A DNA stretch of 64,000 nucleotides from Mannheimia haemolytica (GCA_900638155.1 LR134495.1:2046001-2110000), one strand, 5' to 3'. Counted from the first letter of the stretch, positions 55,104 to 64,000 are shown. Numbers and translations are program-made. Notes: generated from the sequence alone by a model not told the origin.

Positions 55104-57716
55104 ATGCAACCTAAAGCGAAACTCAGAAAAGATTATCGAGCTCCCGATTTCACTATTACTGATATTTATCTTGACTTCCAACTTGACCCGGATCGCACTT
55201 TTGTCACCTCAAAACTAACTGTCGTGCGTAAAAATCCTGAGGCGACCACACTTCGTTTAGACGGTCATAGTTTCGATTTCCTTTCGCTTAAATATGACGG
55301 TGTGCCGTTTTCTGCCTTTCAAAAAGATGATGAATCTTTAACCTTAAATTTAGCCGATGTGCCTGCCGAGCAGTTCGAGCTTGAAATTGAAACCGCATTA
55401 AATCCGGCACAAAACACCTCGTTACAAGGTTTGTATAAATCGGGCGACGGGCTTTGCACCCAGTGTGAGGCTGAAGGTTTCCGCCAGATTACCTATATGC
55501 TCGACCGCCCTGATGTACTTGCAAAATATACGACAAAAATCACCGCTAGTAAGAGCAAATACCCGTATCTGCTTTCTAACGGTAACCGCATCGCACAAGG
55601 CGAGTTGCACGATGGCAGACACTGGGTGGAATGGCAAGATCCGTTCTTTAAACCAAGCTATTTATTTGCATTAGTAGCCGGTGATTTTGACTTACTCCAA
55701 GATAAATTCATCACCAAAAGCGGACGTGAAGTCACGCTCGAAATTTATGTCGATCGTGGGAATTTAGACCGAGCTCCGTGGGCAATGGAGAGCTTAAAAC
55801 GTTCAATGAAATGGGACGAAGAGCGTTTCGGTTTGGAATACGATTTAGATATTTATATGATTGTTGCCGTTGATTTCTTCAATATGGGAGCAATGGAAAA
55901 CAAAGGGCTGAATATTTTTAACTCTAAATTTGTATTGGCAAAACCGGAAACCGCAACCGATACCGATTATTTAGATATTGAAGCGGTGATTGCCCACGAA
56001 TACTTCCATAACTGGACGGGCAACCGCATTACCTGCCGTGACTGGTTCCAATTAAGTCTAAAAGAGGGCTTAACCGTCTTCCGTGATCAGGAATTTACCT
56101 CTGATTTATGGTCTCGTTCGGCAAAACGAATTGAAGATGTGCGTTTACTGCGTACTGTGCAATTTGCCGAAGATGCCAGCCCGATGGCTCACCCAATTCG
56201 TCCGGAGAAAGTGATTGAAATGAATAATTTCTACACCGTGACCGTGTATGAAAAAGGGGCGGAAATTATTCGTATGATTCACACCCTGTTAGGCGAAGAA
56301 AAATTCCAACAAGGTATGCAGCTTTATGTGGCAAGACACGATGGTTCTGCGGCAACTTGTGAAGATTTCGTTAAGGCAATGGAAGATGCTTCAGGCGTTA
56401 ATCTTGAACAATTCCGCCGTTGGTATAGCCAATCCGGCACGCCTGAGCTCACCATTTCCGATGAATATGATGAAACCCGCAAGGCATACCGCTTGCATAT
56501 TTCACAAATGACACCGGCAACCCACGATCAGATGGATAAACTCAATCTGCATATTCCGCTTAAAGTAGCGTTATATGGTGAACAGGACGGTAAACGCATT
56601 CCATTACAATATGAATTATTAACCGTAAGCGATGTGTTAGATGTAACCGCAGAACACCAAACCTTTGAGTTTCATAATGTAACACAACGCCCGGTGCCGG
56701 CATTGCTGTGTGATTTCTCTGCACCGGTACGGTTAGATTACAACTATACCACCGAGCAGCTTTTAACCTTACTCAAACACGCTGAAAATGATTTTGTGCG
56801 TTGGGACGCAGCACAAATGCTCTACACCAATGAATTGCGTGAAAATTTAAGCCGTTATCAGCAACAGCAGCCTCTCAACTTCTCAGAAGGGTTAGTGAAT
56901 GCCTTAACGTTCGTGTTGGATAACTCAGCAAGCTCGCCGGAGCTAACGGCATTAACCCTCACATTGCCGAAAGAAACCGAGTTTGCAGAATCATTCAAAA
57001 CCATTGACCCACAAGGCATTGCGGTTGTGCGTGAATTTATGCAGCATTCCATTGCTCACGCCTTGCAAGATAAACTATTAGCGGTTTATCACCAAAATCA
57101 ATGTGGGGAATATCAAGTTGTAGCTGAAGATATTGCTAAACGAGCCTTGCGTAATGCTTGCTTAAGCTATTTAGCCTTTACTGATTTAGGCAATGCGTTG
57201 GTGCATAAGCATTACAATAATGCCGATAATATGACAGATACGCTCGCTGCATTACAAGCCGCAACCAAAGCCCAGCTAAGTTGCCGTGATGCGTTATTAG
57301 CCGATTTTGAGCAAAAATGGAAACACGACGGTTTAGTGATGGATAAATGGTTTATGCTACAAGCCACCCGACCGGACGACGATGTGTTATCCATCGTGCA
57401 AAATTTAATGGAACACCCAAGTTTTAACTTTAATAACCCGAACCGTTTACGTTCATTAGTAGGTGCATTCTGCGGTCAAAACCCGAAAGCCTTCCACGCC
57501 ATTGACGGTTCAGGCTATCGTTTCTTGGTAGATACGCTGATTAAACTTAACGAAAGTAACCCACAAGTTGCTGCTCGACTTATTGAGCCGTTAATTAAAC
57601 TCTCACGCTACGATAACCAACGCCAAACCTTGATGCGTCGTGGCTTGGAACGCCTGCGTGAGTTGGATAATCTAGCTCGGGATCTGTTTGAGAAAATTGA
57701 AAAAGCGTTAGATTAA
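55104..57716 (+). CDS. pepN: Aminopeptidase N
   Basis: 870 residues, M1 family, normal length for the bacterial PepN type. GAMENKGLNIF and the zinc site HEYFHNWTGNRITCRDWFQLSLKEGLT (in parts: HEYFHNWTGN and LSLKEGLT) are intact. It is the main broad-specificity aminopeptidase of the cytoplasm. AGGAAAT precedes the ATG. It is the last core gene before the mobile region. Confidence 0.96.
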   Translation: MQPKAKLRKDYRAPDFTITDIYLDFQLDPDRTFVTSKLTVVRKNPEATTLRLDGHSFDFLSLKYDGVPFSAFQKDDESLTLNLADVPAEQFELEIETALNPAQNTSLQGLYKSGDGLCTQCEAEGFRQITYMLDRPDVLAKYTTKITASKSKYPYLLSNGNRIAQGELHDGRHWVEWQDPFFKPSYLFALVAGDFDLLQDKFITKSGREVTLEIYVDRGNLDRAPWAMESLKRSMKWDEERFGLEYDLDIYMIVAVDFFNMGAMENKGLNIFNSKFVLAKPETATDTDYLDIEAVIAHEYFHNWTGNRITCRDWFQLSLKEGLTVFRDQEFTSDLWSRSAKRIEDVRLLRTVQFAEDASPMAHPIRPEKVIEMNNFYTVTVYEKGAEIIRMIHTLLGEEKFQQGMQLYVARHDGSAATCEDFVKAMEDASGVNLEQFRRWYSQSGTPELTISDEYDETRKAYRLHISQMTPATHDQMDKLNLHIPLKVALYGEQDGKRIPLQYELLTVSDVLDVTAEHQTFEFHNVTQRPVPALLCDFSAPVRLDYNYTTEQLLTLLKHAENDFVRWDAAQMLYTNELRENLSRYQQQQPLNFSEGLVNALTFVLDNSASSPELTALTLTLPKETEFAESFKTIDPQGIAVVREFMQHSIAHALQDKLLAVYHQNQCGEYQVVAEDIAKRALRNACLSYLAFTDLGNALVHKHYNNADNMTDTLAALQAATKAQLSCRDALLADFEQKWKHDGLVMDKWFMLQATRPDDDVLSIVQNLMEHPSFNFNNPNRLRSLVGAFCGQNPKAFHAIDGSGYRFLVDTLIKLNESNPQVAARLIEPLIKLSRYDNQRQTLMRRGLERLRELDNLARDLFEKIEKALD

Positions 57717-57988
57717 ACCAAGCAATACAAGCGGTGTAACTTGCAAATTTTTTCGGTATTATGTAGCAGTTGCACAAAACCCGAGATTTAATCTTAACCG
57801 CAGTAAAGTTTCTGATGTCCTTAGCTCCCAAAATAGAGTTAAGGGCATTTCTTTTACCTCATTTTAGCTGATTTCCTCACGTATTACATAAAATTTCCTT
57901 ACAGCAGACGTAGCCAATCCGCTCAACCTTATCAAAGGTAAGCTGATTTTCCTGTACTTAAATTTCAGTTAGCTTTGCAGTTAAAAAA
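57717..57988. other. Gap between pepN and the left transposase, no gene seen
   Basis: An uptake-signal core (ACAAGCGGT) lies at the pepN end. The rest holds no credible ORF. No clear terminal inverted repeat of the adjacent IS could be identified by eye, so the element boundary is unresolved. Confidence 0.5.
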
Positions 57989-59125
57989 CTAAGCAGCCAA
58001 CAGTTCTTGCTCGTATCTCATTCGTTCGTTGAGGTTTTTAAAGTAAGCTTGGGAAATTTCTTCGGGGCTGAAAGCTCTCATACCGATAAGCTCTTGTGAG
58101 CGATGATTACCTTGCCAATAGCCTACCCATTCCCTTAGTGGTAATACCCATAAGCAACGTTTAAGAATATCACTAAATAGGTCGCCATTAGACTTTTGAC
58201 GGTTATCCGACATAAAGGCAGCTTGGTTAGCATAATGTAGGGCATATTTATTGTCGCATTTGTGGTGTACACCACGATGTAAATCACGGAAACGAGCATT
58301 AAAGGATTCGGCTAAATTGTTGTTGATACCTTTTGCACTGTAACACTCTTTATGATTCACACTCCAGAGAGTGTAATGAAAATCTAAACCTTTATAGGCT
58401 GGATTTTCATCACACATAATATCACTACCTTGTTTCACGAATTGATGATTTAACGCCAAAACAGTTTTGGCATTTTCAGTGTAGTCCATTGCCACAATGG
58501 TTCTATTTGAACCCCATAGATTTTCATCATTAGAAGCACGTTGATTTAAGCTAATGATACAACGTTTAGTCGGTCTGAATTTTGGAAATTTCCGTCCTTT
58601 TTTATCGGCTTTTTGTTTCTGTTTATGGGCGTTTTTAGCGAAGTTAGTTGGACGTAATTTGAAATTAATCCACGCACCATCTTCGTGAATTTCACCTTGT
58701 AAGGGAGTTAAATCACGAGTTTTGAATAGGGCTTCACGTAGTTTATGGCAAAGGACAAAAGCGGTTTTGTAGTTAATGTTTAAGTGGCGGCTCATTGTTA
58801 TTGCTGAAATACCTTTGACTTCATTCGCAAACAACAAAATTGCCGCTAAAATATCAACGAAAGGCAATTTATGAAAAGCAAATGCAGTGTTGGTGGTAAT
58901 GTAGAAATGACGTTTGCAATGCTTGCAGCACCAACGTTTACGAGATTGAAGAAAATAAGCATTGTGGCGGATTCCGCAATGTGGACATACTATGTCCGTA
59001 ATATCGTTAGGATTTCCCCAACGGTTGGCTTTTAAAAGTTGGAAGGCTTCATCTTCACTTAAACGAAAGATTTGTTTGAGATTTAAATTTTTAGATTTGC
59101 TTGAAAGCAGATAATGCTGCGCCAT
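57989..59125 (-). CDS. IS1595-family transposase (left copy)
   Basis: 378 residues from ATG 59125, with AAGGAA upstream. N-terminal zinc ribbon (CPHCGIRHNAYF ... CCKHCKRHF) and ISXO2-like DDE domain: GEIHEDGAWI, MCDENPAYKG and NNNLAESFNARF. It is homologous to, but clearly diverged from, the transposase at 62688; it carries an additional basic stretch (KQKQKADKKGRKFPKFRPTK) in the catalytic domain. The frame appears intact. It is transcribed away from the restriction-modification genes. Confidence 0.9.
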   Translation of the reverse strand: MAQHYLLSSKSKNLNLKQIFRLSEDEAFQLLKANRWGNPNDITDIVCPHCGIRHNAYFLQSRKRWCCKHCKRHFYITTNTAFAFHKLPFVDILAAILLFANEVKGISAITMSRHLNINYKTAFVLCHKLREALFKTRDLTPLQGEIHEDGAWINFKLRPTNFAKNAHKQKQKADKKGRKFPKFRPTKRCIISLNQRASNDENLWGSNRTIVAMDYTENAKTVLALNHQFVKQGSDIMCDENPAYKGLDFHYTLWSVNHKECYSAKGINNNLAESFNARFRDLHRGVHHKCDNKYALHYANQAAFMSDNRQKSNGDLFSDILKRCLWVLPLREWVGYWQGNHRSQELIGMRAFSPEEISQAYFKNLNERMRYEQELLAA

Positions 59126-59461
59126 AAGTATTCCTTGTGTGTACAAGGTACTCAAAGCCAAACGCTAGACATAAAAAATCGCCCACCTGAATTTCAGGTC
59201 GGCTAAAAGCGTTTTCGTGCTTCGAATATCGTAATGAATACTCAGTGACAAATGCCAAGATAAGTTCAGACCAACATTCTGACTGCCTGTTACAGTCGTT
59301 GTCGATGGTAAATAAGCAATTAGATTACTCTTGTCTGGCGGGCCATCTCCTTGCAAACAAGGCTAAAGGCGAGATTTATTCTATTCGTAAGCAAGTTATA
59401 AATTGAAATCTTTACTATTCAGCATATTCCTTTTTAACAATAGTAAAACTTTAATAATAAC
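59126..59461. other. Non-coding stretch between left transposase and restriction gene
   Basis: It holds a short hairpin (ACCTGAA/TTCAGGT around 59184-59198) just upstream of the transposase. A 63-codon frame exists at 59165-59356 (minus) from a TTG without recognisable family. Base composition changes from moderate GC to clearly AT-rich near 59390, which may mark the edge of the IS element. Confidence 0.45.
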
Positions 59462-61177
59462 TTATGAAACTATGTTAAGCATATTATCAATAACACTATT
59501 ATGCCAATCCTTTTCCGTTTTCCCTTCTAATAAAGTTTGTTTAGAAATTTTCAATGAAAATTCATGAATTTTATATAAATCTTTAGGTTGGATATTCTTT
59601 TTAACAGCTTTTTTAAAAAAAGTAATAAATGTTGAAGTGTTCATAGGTATAACATCAACATGTCCTTTATAGATATTGCTATTTATTAATGAGGATGTGT
59701 AAAAATAGTTAATAACAGAATCTTGAAGTTTATCCGCAATAAAAATACCAAATGCAGGACCTTCTTGTTGAAGTCTTCCTATATGCCTATTTACAGGCTC
59801 TCCTTCCATATCATACTGTTTGCTTCCAGTAGATAAGCTAACTTCAACACCAATTTTAAAGCATCCATAATCACCAATGATGTCGCTTTTACCTCCACCT
59901 GCTGTTGAAATAGGATTACCCATATCATCAACTATAAAATTCCCTTGAACATCTCCGTGATTAATCATAGTCATTGCTCTCCATACATTCCATTCATAGT
60001 ATGTTGGACGCATACTTGCAGGTTCAATTTCTTTGTTTGATATTTGATTAAAGGTATTTAGGATATCATCAATATCTTTTTGTTTTTTTACTTTTAACGT
60101 TACTATTTGATTGTTTATTAATTCTATTCTCTTTTTCTCACGTAATATGTTTAGCTTTGATTTTAGTTCGTAAATATCAAGATTAGGATCTACATATTCA
60201 CCATTAAGTTCAATCATAGAATTAATAATGTTTTGTGAGCAATCATTAAGTAATTCTGGAATGCGTGGATTTGATATATATTTATCAAAATCCTCTCGAT
60301 TCATATCAATAGGCATAATATCCCTAGAAACATTATCTAAGATATAATCAACTTCATTTTTTCTTGTTGGGTTTATTTGAAGTGATTTTCCTTTTGAATT
60401 TATTACCAGTCCGGTTGATTGAATAACTCGAAAAATTGAATCTGCATAATCAGATAAATTATTCATTTTCTTCTTTACAAATTCATCAACTGTTTTGGTT
60501 TCAGACTCTCTAGTTTTTATATTTCCTGACGCAATAATATCTTTATATAAAACTTTAAAAGTGTTTATTTTGTTCTGATGTTCAAATATTCGCAATGCTG
60601 TATTATTTTTCTTGGCTATATTACGCTCAACTCGATAATTAAGAATATTATTAACTACCTCATCAAAATTTTCATAATTAGTTAATGTCATTCCGTATGT
60701 CAGAAACTCATTGTATGTTAAATATCCTAGTTTATCTATCAATCTGAGTAGTTCTAGAAATGGTTTAATCTTAAAACACCCTTTATTACTTTCTTGTTCC
60801 TTATGTAAAACAGATGGTAATTGGTATTTTAGTACTTGATGTAACATGACATCTTCAAATAAAGCATTATTTTGTAACAATTCTCCTGCTTCAGTAATTC
60901 TAAACTTCTTATTTCTTTGAGTAATAAAAAAACCTAGAGCTTGAGGCATTCGTGTAAGTTTATCTCTTCCAGCAAATGCTTTATTTTTAGCATTACCTGC
61001 TTCTACCCCCGCAACCTGTTCTTTTGATAGCATCTCATAAAACTTCTCTTGTAAATCAGCATCATAATTCTGTCCATCAAGATTATATTTTTTAATAACC
61101 TTGACATACTCACTGAGTAATCTAGGATTTCTAGGACTAGTAAACCCTAGTAAAAATCGTTCACCAAATTTTGCCAT
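59462..61177 (-). CDS. AlwI-family type II restriction endonuclease
   Basis: 571 residues. The start FGERFLLGFTSPRNPRLLSEY and the C-terminal nuclease core GGGKSDIIGDYGCFKIGVEVS match the AlwI/PleI/MlyI family, with catalytic acidic residues near Asp431 and Glu445 (PD-ExK-like). Family members recognise five-base asymmetric sites and cut a few bases away. Strongly AT-rich coding sequence compared with the chromosome suggests recent transfer. It follows the methylase by 4 bp, forming a modification-then-restriction operon. Confidence 0.85.
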   Translation of the reverse strand: MAKFGERFLLGFTSPRNPRLLSEYVKVIKKYNLDGQNYDADLQEKFYEMLSKEQVAGVEAGNAKNKAFAGRDKLTRMPQALGFFITQRNKKFRITEAGELLQNNALFEDVMLHQVLKYQLPSVLHKEQESNKGCFKIKPFLELLRLIDKLGYLTYNEFLTYGMTLTNYENFDEVVNNILNYRVERNIAKKNNTALRIFEHQNKINTFKVLYKDIIASGNIKTRESETKTVDEFVKKKMNNLSDYADSIFRVIQSTGLVINSKGKSLQINPTRKNEVDYILDNVSRDIMPIDMNREDFDKYISNPRIPELLNDCSQNIINSMIELNGEYVDPNLDIYELKSKLNILREKKRIELINNQIVTLKVKKQKDIDDILNTFNQISNKEIEPASMRPTYYEWNVWRAMTMINHGDVQGNFIVDDMGNPISTAGGGKSDIIGDYGCFKIGVEVSLSTGSKQYDMEGEPVNRHIGRLQQEGPAFGIFIADKLQDSVINYFYTSSLINSNIYKGHVDVIPMNTSTFITFFKKAVKKNIQPKDLYKIHEFSLKISKQTLLEGKTEKDWHNSVIDNMLNIVS

Positions 61178-61181
61178 GTTC

Positions 61182-62039
61182 TTAGATCTTATAGTTAGTT
61201 ATGATTAAATGATTTGCTTCGGATTTAAACCTATTTCTGATATTAACAGAATATGATTTTGAATATGAGTATTTTATATACCCATTGTATAATTCACGAA
61301 TTAAAGGGGTTTCACTAATAATCATCATTGAAGGTGATGATAAATTCTTAAAATCAACAGCTAACTTCCTATGCTCATCTTCTCTAAAGTCGCCAGTAAA
61401 CACTTCATTTCCATAATCACTAAAAGTAGTATCGTAAGGGGGATCTAAAAAGATAAAATCTTTTGGTCCTGCAAGCTCAAATCCCTTTTCATAACTACCA
61501 TTATATATTTCGCTTTTTGATAATAGATTATGATGTTTTTGCTCTAAAAGACTTGTATTGAAGTTAGCATACCTACCATAAGGAACATTAAATTCCCCTT
61601 GAGAATTATATCTAATCATACCTGAATATGCTGTTTTATTAATAAAAAAGTAAATAGCTGATTGGCTATATTCATGCTTAATTTTGTTATTAAACATATC
61701 TCGGATTCGGTAATATAATTCCTCATTAGGGTCATCCACTCTTTTTTGAGGAATGACAGTTTTTCTATTTATAAAGATTTCTCTGTTAAATTCATATTTT
61801 CTTTGTAAATCCAATAAATCTTTTTTCACAGTTTCAAAATTATCACTTCCAACTTCTTGATAAAATTGGATTAAACTAGAATTTATATCACTTACAAACG
61901 CTTTCTCAGGTTCTAAATAAAAATACGTAGCTCCACCGCCTAAGAATGGCTCATAGTAAGTCTCAAATTTAGGAATTAAATGTATATAATTAGGTATTTC
62001 TTTTGATTTTCCACCACGATATTTCAAAATTGGCTTCAT
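61182..62039 (-). CDS. D12-class (Dam-like) adenine-N6 DNA methyltransferase
   Basis: 285 residues. Motif I region LKYRGGKSKE and YEPFLGGGATYFYL and the catalytic DPPY (199-202, FLDPPYDTTF) are in the order of alpha/D12-class adenine methylases such as Dam. It should protect the host from the adjacent AlwI-type enzyme. AAGGAAAAATTA precedes the ATG. The gene is AT-rich like its partner. The recognition site cannot be read from the sequence. Confidence 0.9.
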   Translation of the reverse strand: MKPILKYRGGKSKEIPNYIHLIPKFETYYEPFLGGGATYFYLEPEKAFVSDINSSLIQFYQEVGSDNFETVKKDLLDLQRKYEFNREIFINRKTVIPQKRVDDPNEELYYRIRDMFNNKIKHEYSQSAIYFFINKTAYSGMIRYNSQGEFNVPYGRYANFNTSLLEQKHHNLLSKSEIYNGSYEKGFELAGPKDFIFLDPPYDTTFSDYGNEVFTGDFREDEHRKLAVDFKNLSSPSMMIISETPLIRELYNGYIKYSYSKSYSVNIRNRFKSEANHLIITNYKI

Positions 62040-62172
62040 TAATTTTTCCTTGATATTTGCAAATTGAACGATTATCTATCACTATAAATTCTAATCACAA
62101 AAATAAAAAAGACGACCTATTACTAAGTTGCCTTTGCTTTTTGTATTTACCGTTAAGTGTAATTTAGCTCAA

Positions 62173-62256
62173 CTACCATTCGTAGCCGATACCCACAGAA
62201 CTAACAATATCACCTTGTGTATTGGTACTACCATTTAACCTAAGTAATAGTTTACC
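62173..62256 (-). pseudogene. 3' remnant of a trimeric autotransporter (YadA-type) anchor
   Basis: About 27 codons on the minus strand read through to a TAG as ...RLNGST, NTQGDIVSSVGIGYEW. This is the typical C-terminal strand of YadA/Hia-type membrane anchors, including the terminal GYxW. The frame is cut upstream by the stop codon of the XRE gene, so only the gene tail remains. No start or ribosome site exists. Confidence 0.6.
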
Positions 62257-62262
62257 AACCGC

Positions 62263-62601
62263 TTATTTTGAGATTTCAGACAAAATTTTAAAGGAAACAT
62301 CAAAGGCCTTTTGCGTATCACCAGATAATAGGCGATAATGATTAAGTAAATTGGATTCATTTTCTGTTAGTGAATTGGGGTTAATAGCACTATTAAACAT
62401 TTCACCTTCACCTGTAATTAGCCAATGTAGATTAATCTCCATTGTGCTAGCCATCTTTAATAATGACTCCATATTTGGAGCTCGCTCTTCCAATAAATAG
62501 TTTTGGACAGTTCGGTATGGTATTGATGTTGCTTCCGAAAACCCTTTTATATTCAATCCCTTACTATCGATAACTAATTTCAGACGCTTACATATACTCA
62601 T
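62263..62601 (-). CDS. CI-like XRE repressor
   Basis: 112 residues. The HTH lies at residues ~8-62 (KLVIDSKGLNIKGFSEATSIPYRTVQNYL, in parts), followed by INLHWLITGEGEMF, a pattern typical of phage-type repressors; no peptidase domain is present. It is divergent from the right-hand transposase with an 86-bp shared region of repeated GGTATA words. It could act as a repressor of the transposase or as a controller of the restriction-modification operon downstream. AT-rich like the RM genes. Confidence 0.8.
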   Translation of the reverse strand: MSICKRLKLVIDSKGLNIKGFSEATSIPYRTVQNYLLEERAPNMESLLKMASTMEINLHWLITGEGEMFNSAINPNSLTENESNLLNHYRLLSGDTQKAFDVSFKILSEISK

Positions 62602-62687
62602 AATGGTATATCCTTATTGATAAATATCACTCTATATGGTATATTTAACCATGTCGTATATACTCAATATAACATAAATAAACTAAA
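62602..62687. promoter_or_regulatory. Divergent operator/promoter region, repressor / transposase
   Basis: Contains TGGTATATCC (62613 on), ATGGTATATTTAACCAT (62638 on, an imperfect palindrome ATGGT/ACCAT) and ATATACTC, i.e. repeated GGTATA(T) words. Likely operators for the adjacent repressor; no Shine-Dalgarno sequence precedes the transposase ATG. Confidence 0.5.
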
Positions 62688-63722
62688 ATGGTACAACACT
62701 TCTTACTTTCTAGTAAAGCCCGAACGCTTTCGCCCATCAAGATAGCCCGACTATCTGATGATGAAGCGTTTTCAATGCTATGCGATATTCGTTGGGGAAG
62801 TGAAAAGAATGTCGTGTGTCCAAAATGCGGTATTCAGCATCAAGCCTACTTTATCTCTACTCGCAAGCAGTGGCGATGTAAACATTGTAAGCATACCTTT
62901 AGCATTACTTCAGGTACAATTTTTGCGAATCACAAGTTGCCGATTCAAACCTACTTGTTCGCTATTGCGTTATTTGTGAATGCGGTAAAAGGGATTTCCG
63001 CTTGCCAACTGTCTCGTGACTTGAACGTACAGTACAAAACGGCATTTACGCTGGCTCATAAGATTCGTGAAAGCCTGATTATTCAACGTGAGCTATTCCC
63101 CCTAGTAGGCGAAATCCATATAGATGGAACTTACATTCATTCTGCGCCACGCCCAAAGAATAAGAAAGTAGAACGTATGGATAGACGTTTAAAAGCCAAT
63201 ACCAATCCAAACAAGCGTGCGGTATTGGTGATGCGTGAGCGTTACGCTGAACAGGACACTTTATCTAATCCGCAGTTAGTTGGTGCAAAGCGAACCATCA
63301 CTTTCCCTATTCTCTCAGAGAACACAGAAACGGTGAAGAAAGTGGCTGCTGCGTACATTGAGCCAAACAGCCGTATTCATGCGGACGAAAACTCAGCTTA
63401 TGATGAATTAATAGTGAATTACGACCTACAACGAGTAAATCATCAACATGAATATCGTAGCGATGAAGGCGTTACTAATAACCTTGCGGAAAGTTACTTC
63501 GCACGTTTCAAACGTATGTATTACGGACAAGTCCACAAGATGAGTAACGTGTATCTTGATAATTATGCCAACGAAGTCGCCTATCGTGAAGATACTCGTA
63601 AACTGGACAATTTAACCATTTTCAATGATATCACCAGTAAATGCCTCAGCACGTCATCAGATAATGCTTGGAAAGGCTATTGGCAAGGTAATCATCGACA
63701 AGTAGAACGGCTGGTAATGTAA
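62688..63722 (+). CDS. IS1595-family transposase (right copy)
   Basis: 344 residues. Zinc ribbon (CPKCGIQHQAYF ... CKHCKHTF) and ISXO2-like DDE domain with GEIHIDGTYIHS, IHADENSAYDE and NNLAESYFARF. It is homologous to the left copy but lacks its basic insertion. No ribosome site is seen, so initiation may be leaderless. The stop codon overlaps the ATG of the next ORF (TAATG), which couples their translation. Confidence 0.9.
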   Translation: MVQHFLLSSKARTLSPIKIARLSDDEAFSMLCDIRWGSEKNVVCPKCGIQHQAYFISTRKQWRCKHCKHTFSITSGTIFANHKLPIQTYLFAIALFVNAVKGISACQLSRDLNVQYKTAFTLAHKIRESLIIQRELFPLVGEIHIDGTYIHSAPRPKNKKVERMDRRLKANTNPNKRAVLVMRERYAEQDTLSNPQLVGAKRTITFPILSENTETVKKVAAAYIEPNSRIHADENSAYDELIVNYDLQRVNHQHEYRSDEGVTNNLAESYFARFKRMYYGQVHKMSNVYLDNYANEVAYREDTRKLDNLTIFNDITSKCLSTSSDNAWKGYWQGNHRQVERLVM

Positions 63723-64000
63723 TGGCAAAGAAAATCTATTTAAGTCAAATTCAAGCAAAAATTGACCGCTTGCAGCGTGAGCGTAAACAAGTGCTAGAAC
63801 ACCTTACGTTAGTGGAAGATAAACTCAATAAACTACAAGCTGCTATTGAAATTATGCAGGAAGAAGCCCTGACTGATGAATACAATACAGAGCTTTATAC
63901 TTATCAAACTCATAAACGCCATTTCAAAGGCAAGTTACGCCAAATGGTACTGGCAGAGATGAAGGCTCAACCAAACCATGAATTTACCGTTAATGAATTG
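63722..64000 (+). CDS. Coiled-coil protein coupled to the transposase (3' end outside window)
   Basis: The first 93 residues are visible. Residues ~8-50 form a likely coiled coil (IQAKIDRLQRERKQVLEHL, EDKLNKLQAAIEIM). The end, FKGKLRQMVLAEMKAQPNHE and FTVNEL, looks like the beginning of a winged-helix DNA-binding domain, which would lie outside the window. The family is not recognised. The ATG is embedded in the transposase stop (TAATG), implying joint expression and possibly a helper role in transposition. Confidence 0.7.
   Translation, partial: MAKKIYLSQIQAKIDRLQRERKQVLEHLTLVEDKLNKLQAAIEIMQEEALTDEYNTELYTYQTHKRHFKGKLRQMVLAEMKAQPNHEFTVNEL

Noticed and set aside
59165-59356. 63-codon minus-strand frame upstream of the left transposase
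   Set aside because: TTG start without ribosome site and no recognised family; more likely IS non-coding sequence.
57989-63722. Composite transposon bounded by two identical IS copies
   Set aside because: The two transposases are clearly different sequences, and no matching terminal repeats or target duplications were found by eye.

Overview
The window looks like chromosomal DNA from the Pasteurellaceae, in the branch that uses the Actinobacillus pleuropneumoniae-type DNA uptake signal (Actinobacillus, Mannheimia, Bibersteinia and relatives). The 10-base core ACAAGCGGTC and its reverse complement recur throughout, both between genes and inside them. Gene content agrees: an nrf nitrite-ammonification operon, thiamine salvage under TPP riboswitches, a hut-type heme uptake locus, an mla-murA operon and a yfe metal transporter. 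The species cannot be fixed from this sequence alone.

Layout. 1-1.3 kb: the 3' end of a large autotransporter gene with a 63-bp tandem repeat. 1.4-5.8 kb: DUF72 protein, DMT permease, then nudB-yebC, a lipoprotein and ruvC. 5.8-10.7 kb: mlaFEDCB-ibaG-murA on the minus strand. 10.9-12.3 kb: HtrA/Deg protease. 12.3-20.4 kb: nrfABCD plus the heme-attachment genes nrfE-X-F-G, interrupted by a repeat element, with FNR- and NarP-type sites upstream. 20.3-24.8 kb: ilvGM preceded by a possible leader peptide, then nrdG-nrdD behind two NrdR boxes. 24.8-30 kb: two convergent thiamine units (thiM-MFS; thiDE-cytX), each with its own TPP riboswitch. 30-41 kb: sppA, nitroreductase, tex, pilW, a HigBA toxin-antitoxin pair, rlmN, and a Mn/Fe ABC transporter split into two convergent units. 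42-43 kb: six tRNA genes (3 Gly-GCC, 3 Leu-TAA) in a partly duplicated array. 43-46.3 kb: pepT, then a small accessory cluster (VapBC, orphan BrnA-type antitoxin, XRE regulator, two small secreted proteins including a very short excalibur protein). 46.3-57.7 kb: mfd, tyrP, hutX, TonB-dependent heme receptor, hutZ, pepN.

57.7 kb to the end is a mobile/accessory region. It holds two different IS1595-family transposases facing outward, an AT-rich AlwI-type restriction endonuclease with a D12-class adenine methylase, a short remnant of a trimeric autotransporter anchor, and a CI-like repressor divergent from the right-hand transposase. That transposase is translationally coupled to a coiled-coil ORF running off the window. 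The repressor/transposase/ORF arrangement and the restriction-modification cassette are the least ordinary parts.

Several start codons were moved downstream of the longest possible frame because a Shine-Dalgarno sequence, regulatory boxes or family length pointed there. Each case is explained in its entry. All functional calls rest on recognised motifs and gene context; no database search was possible.
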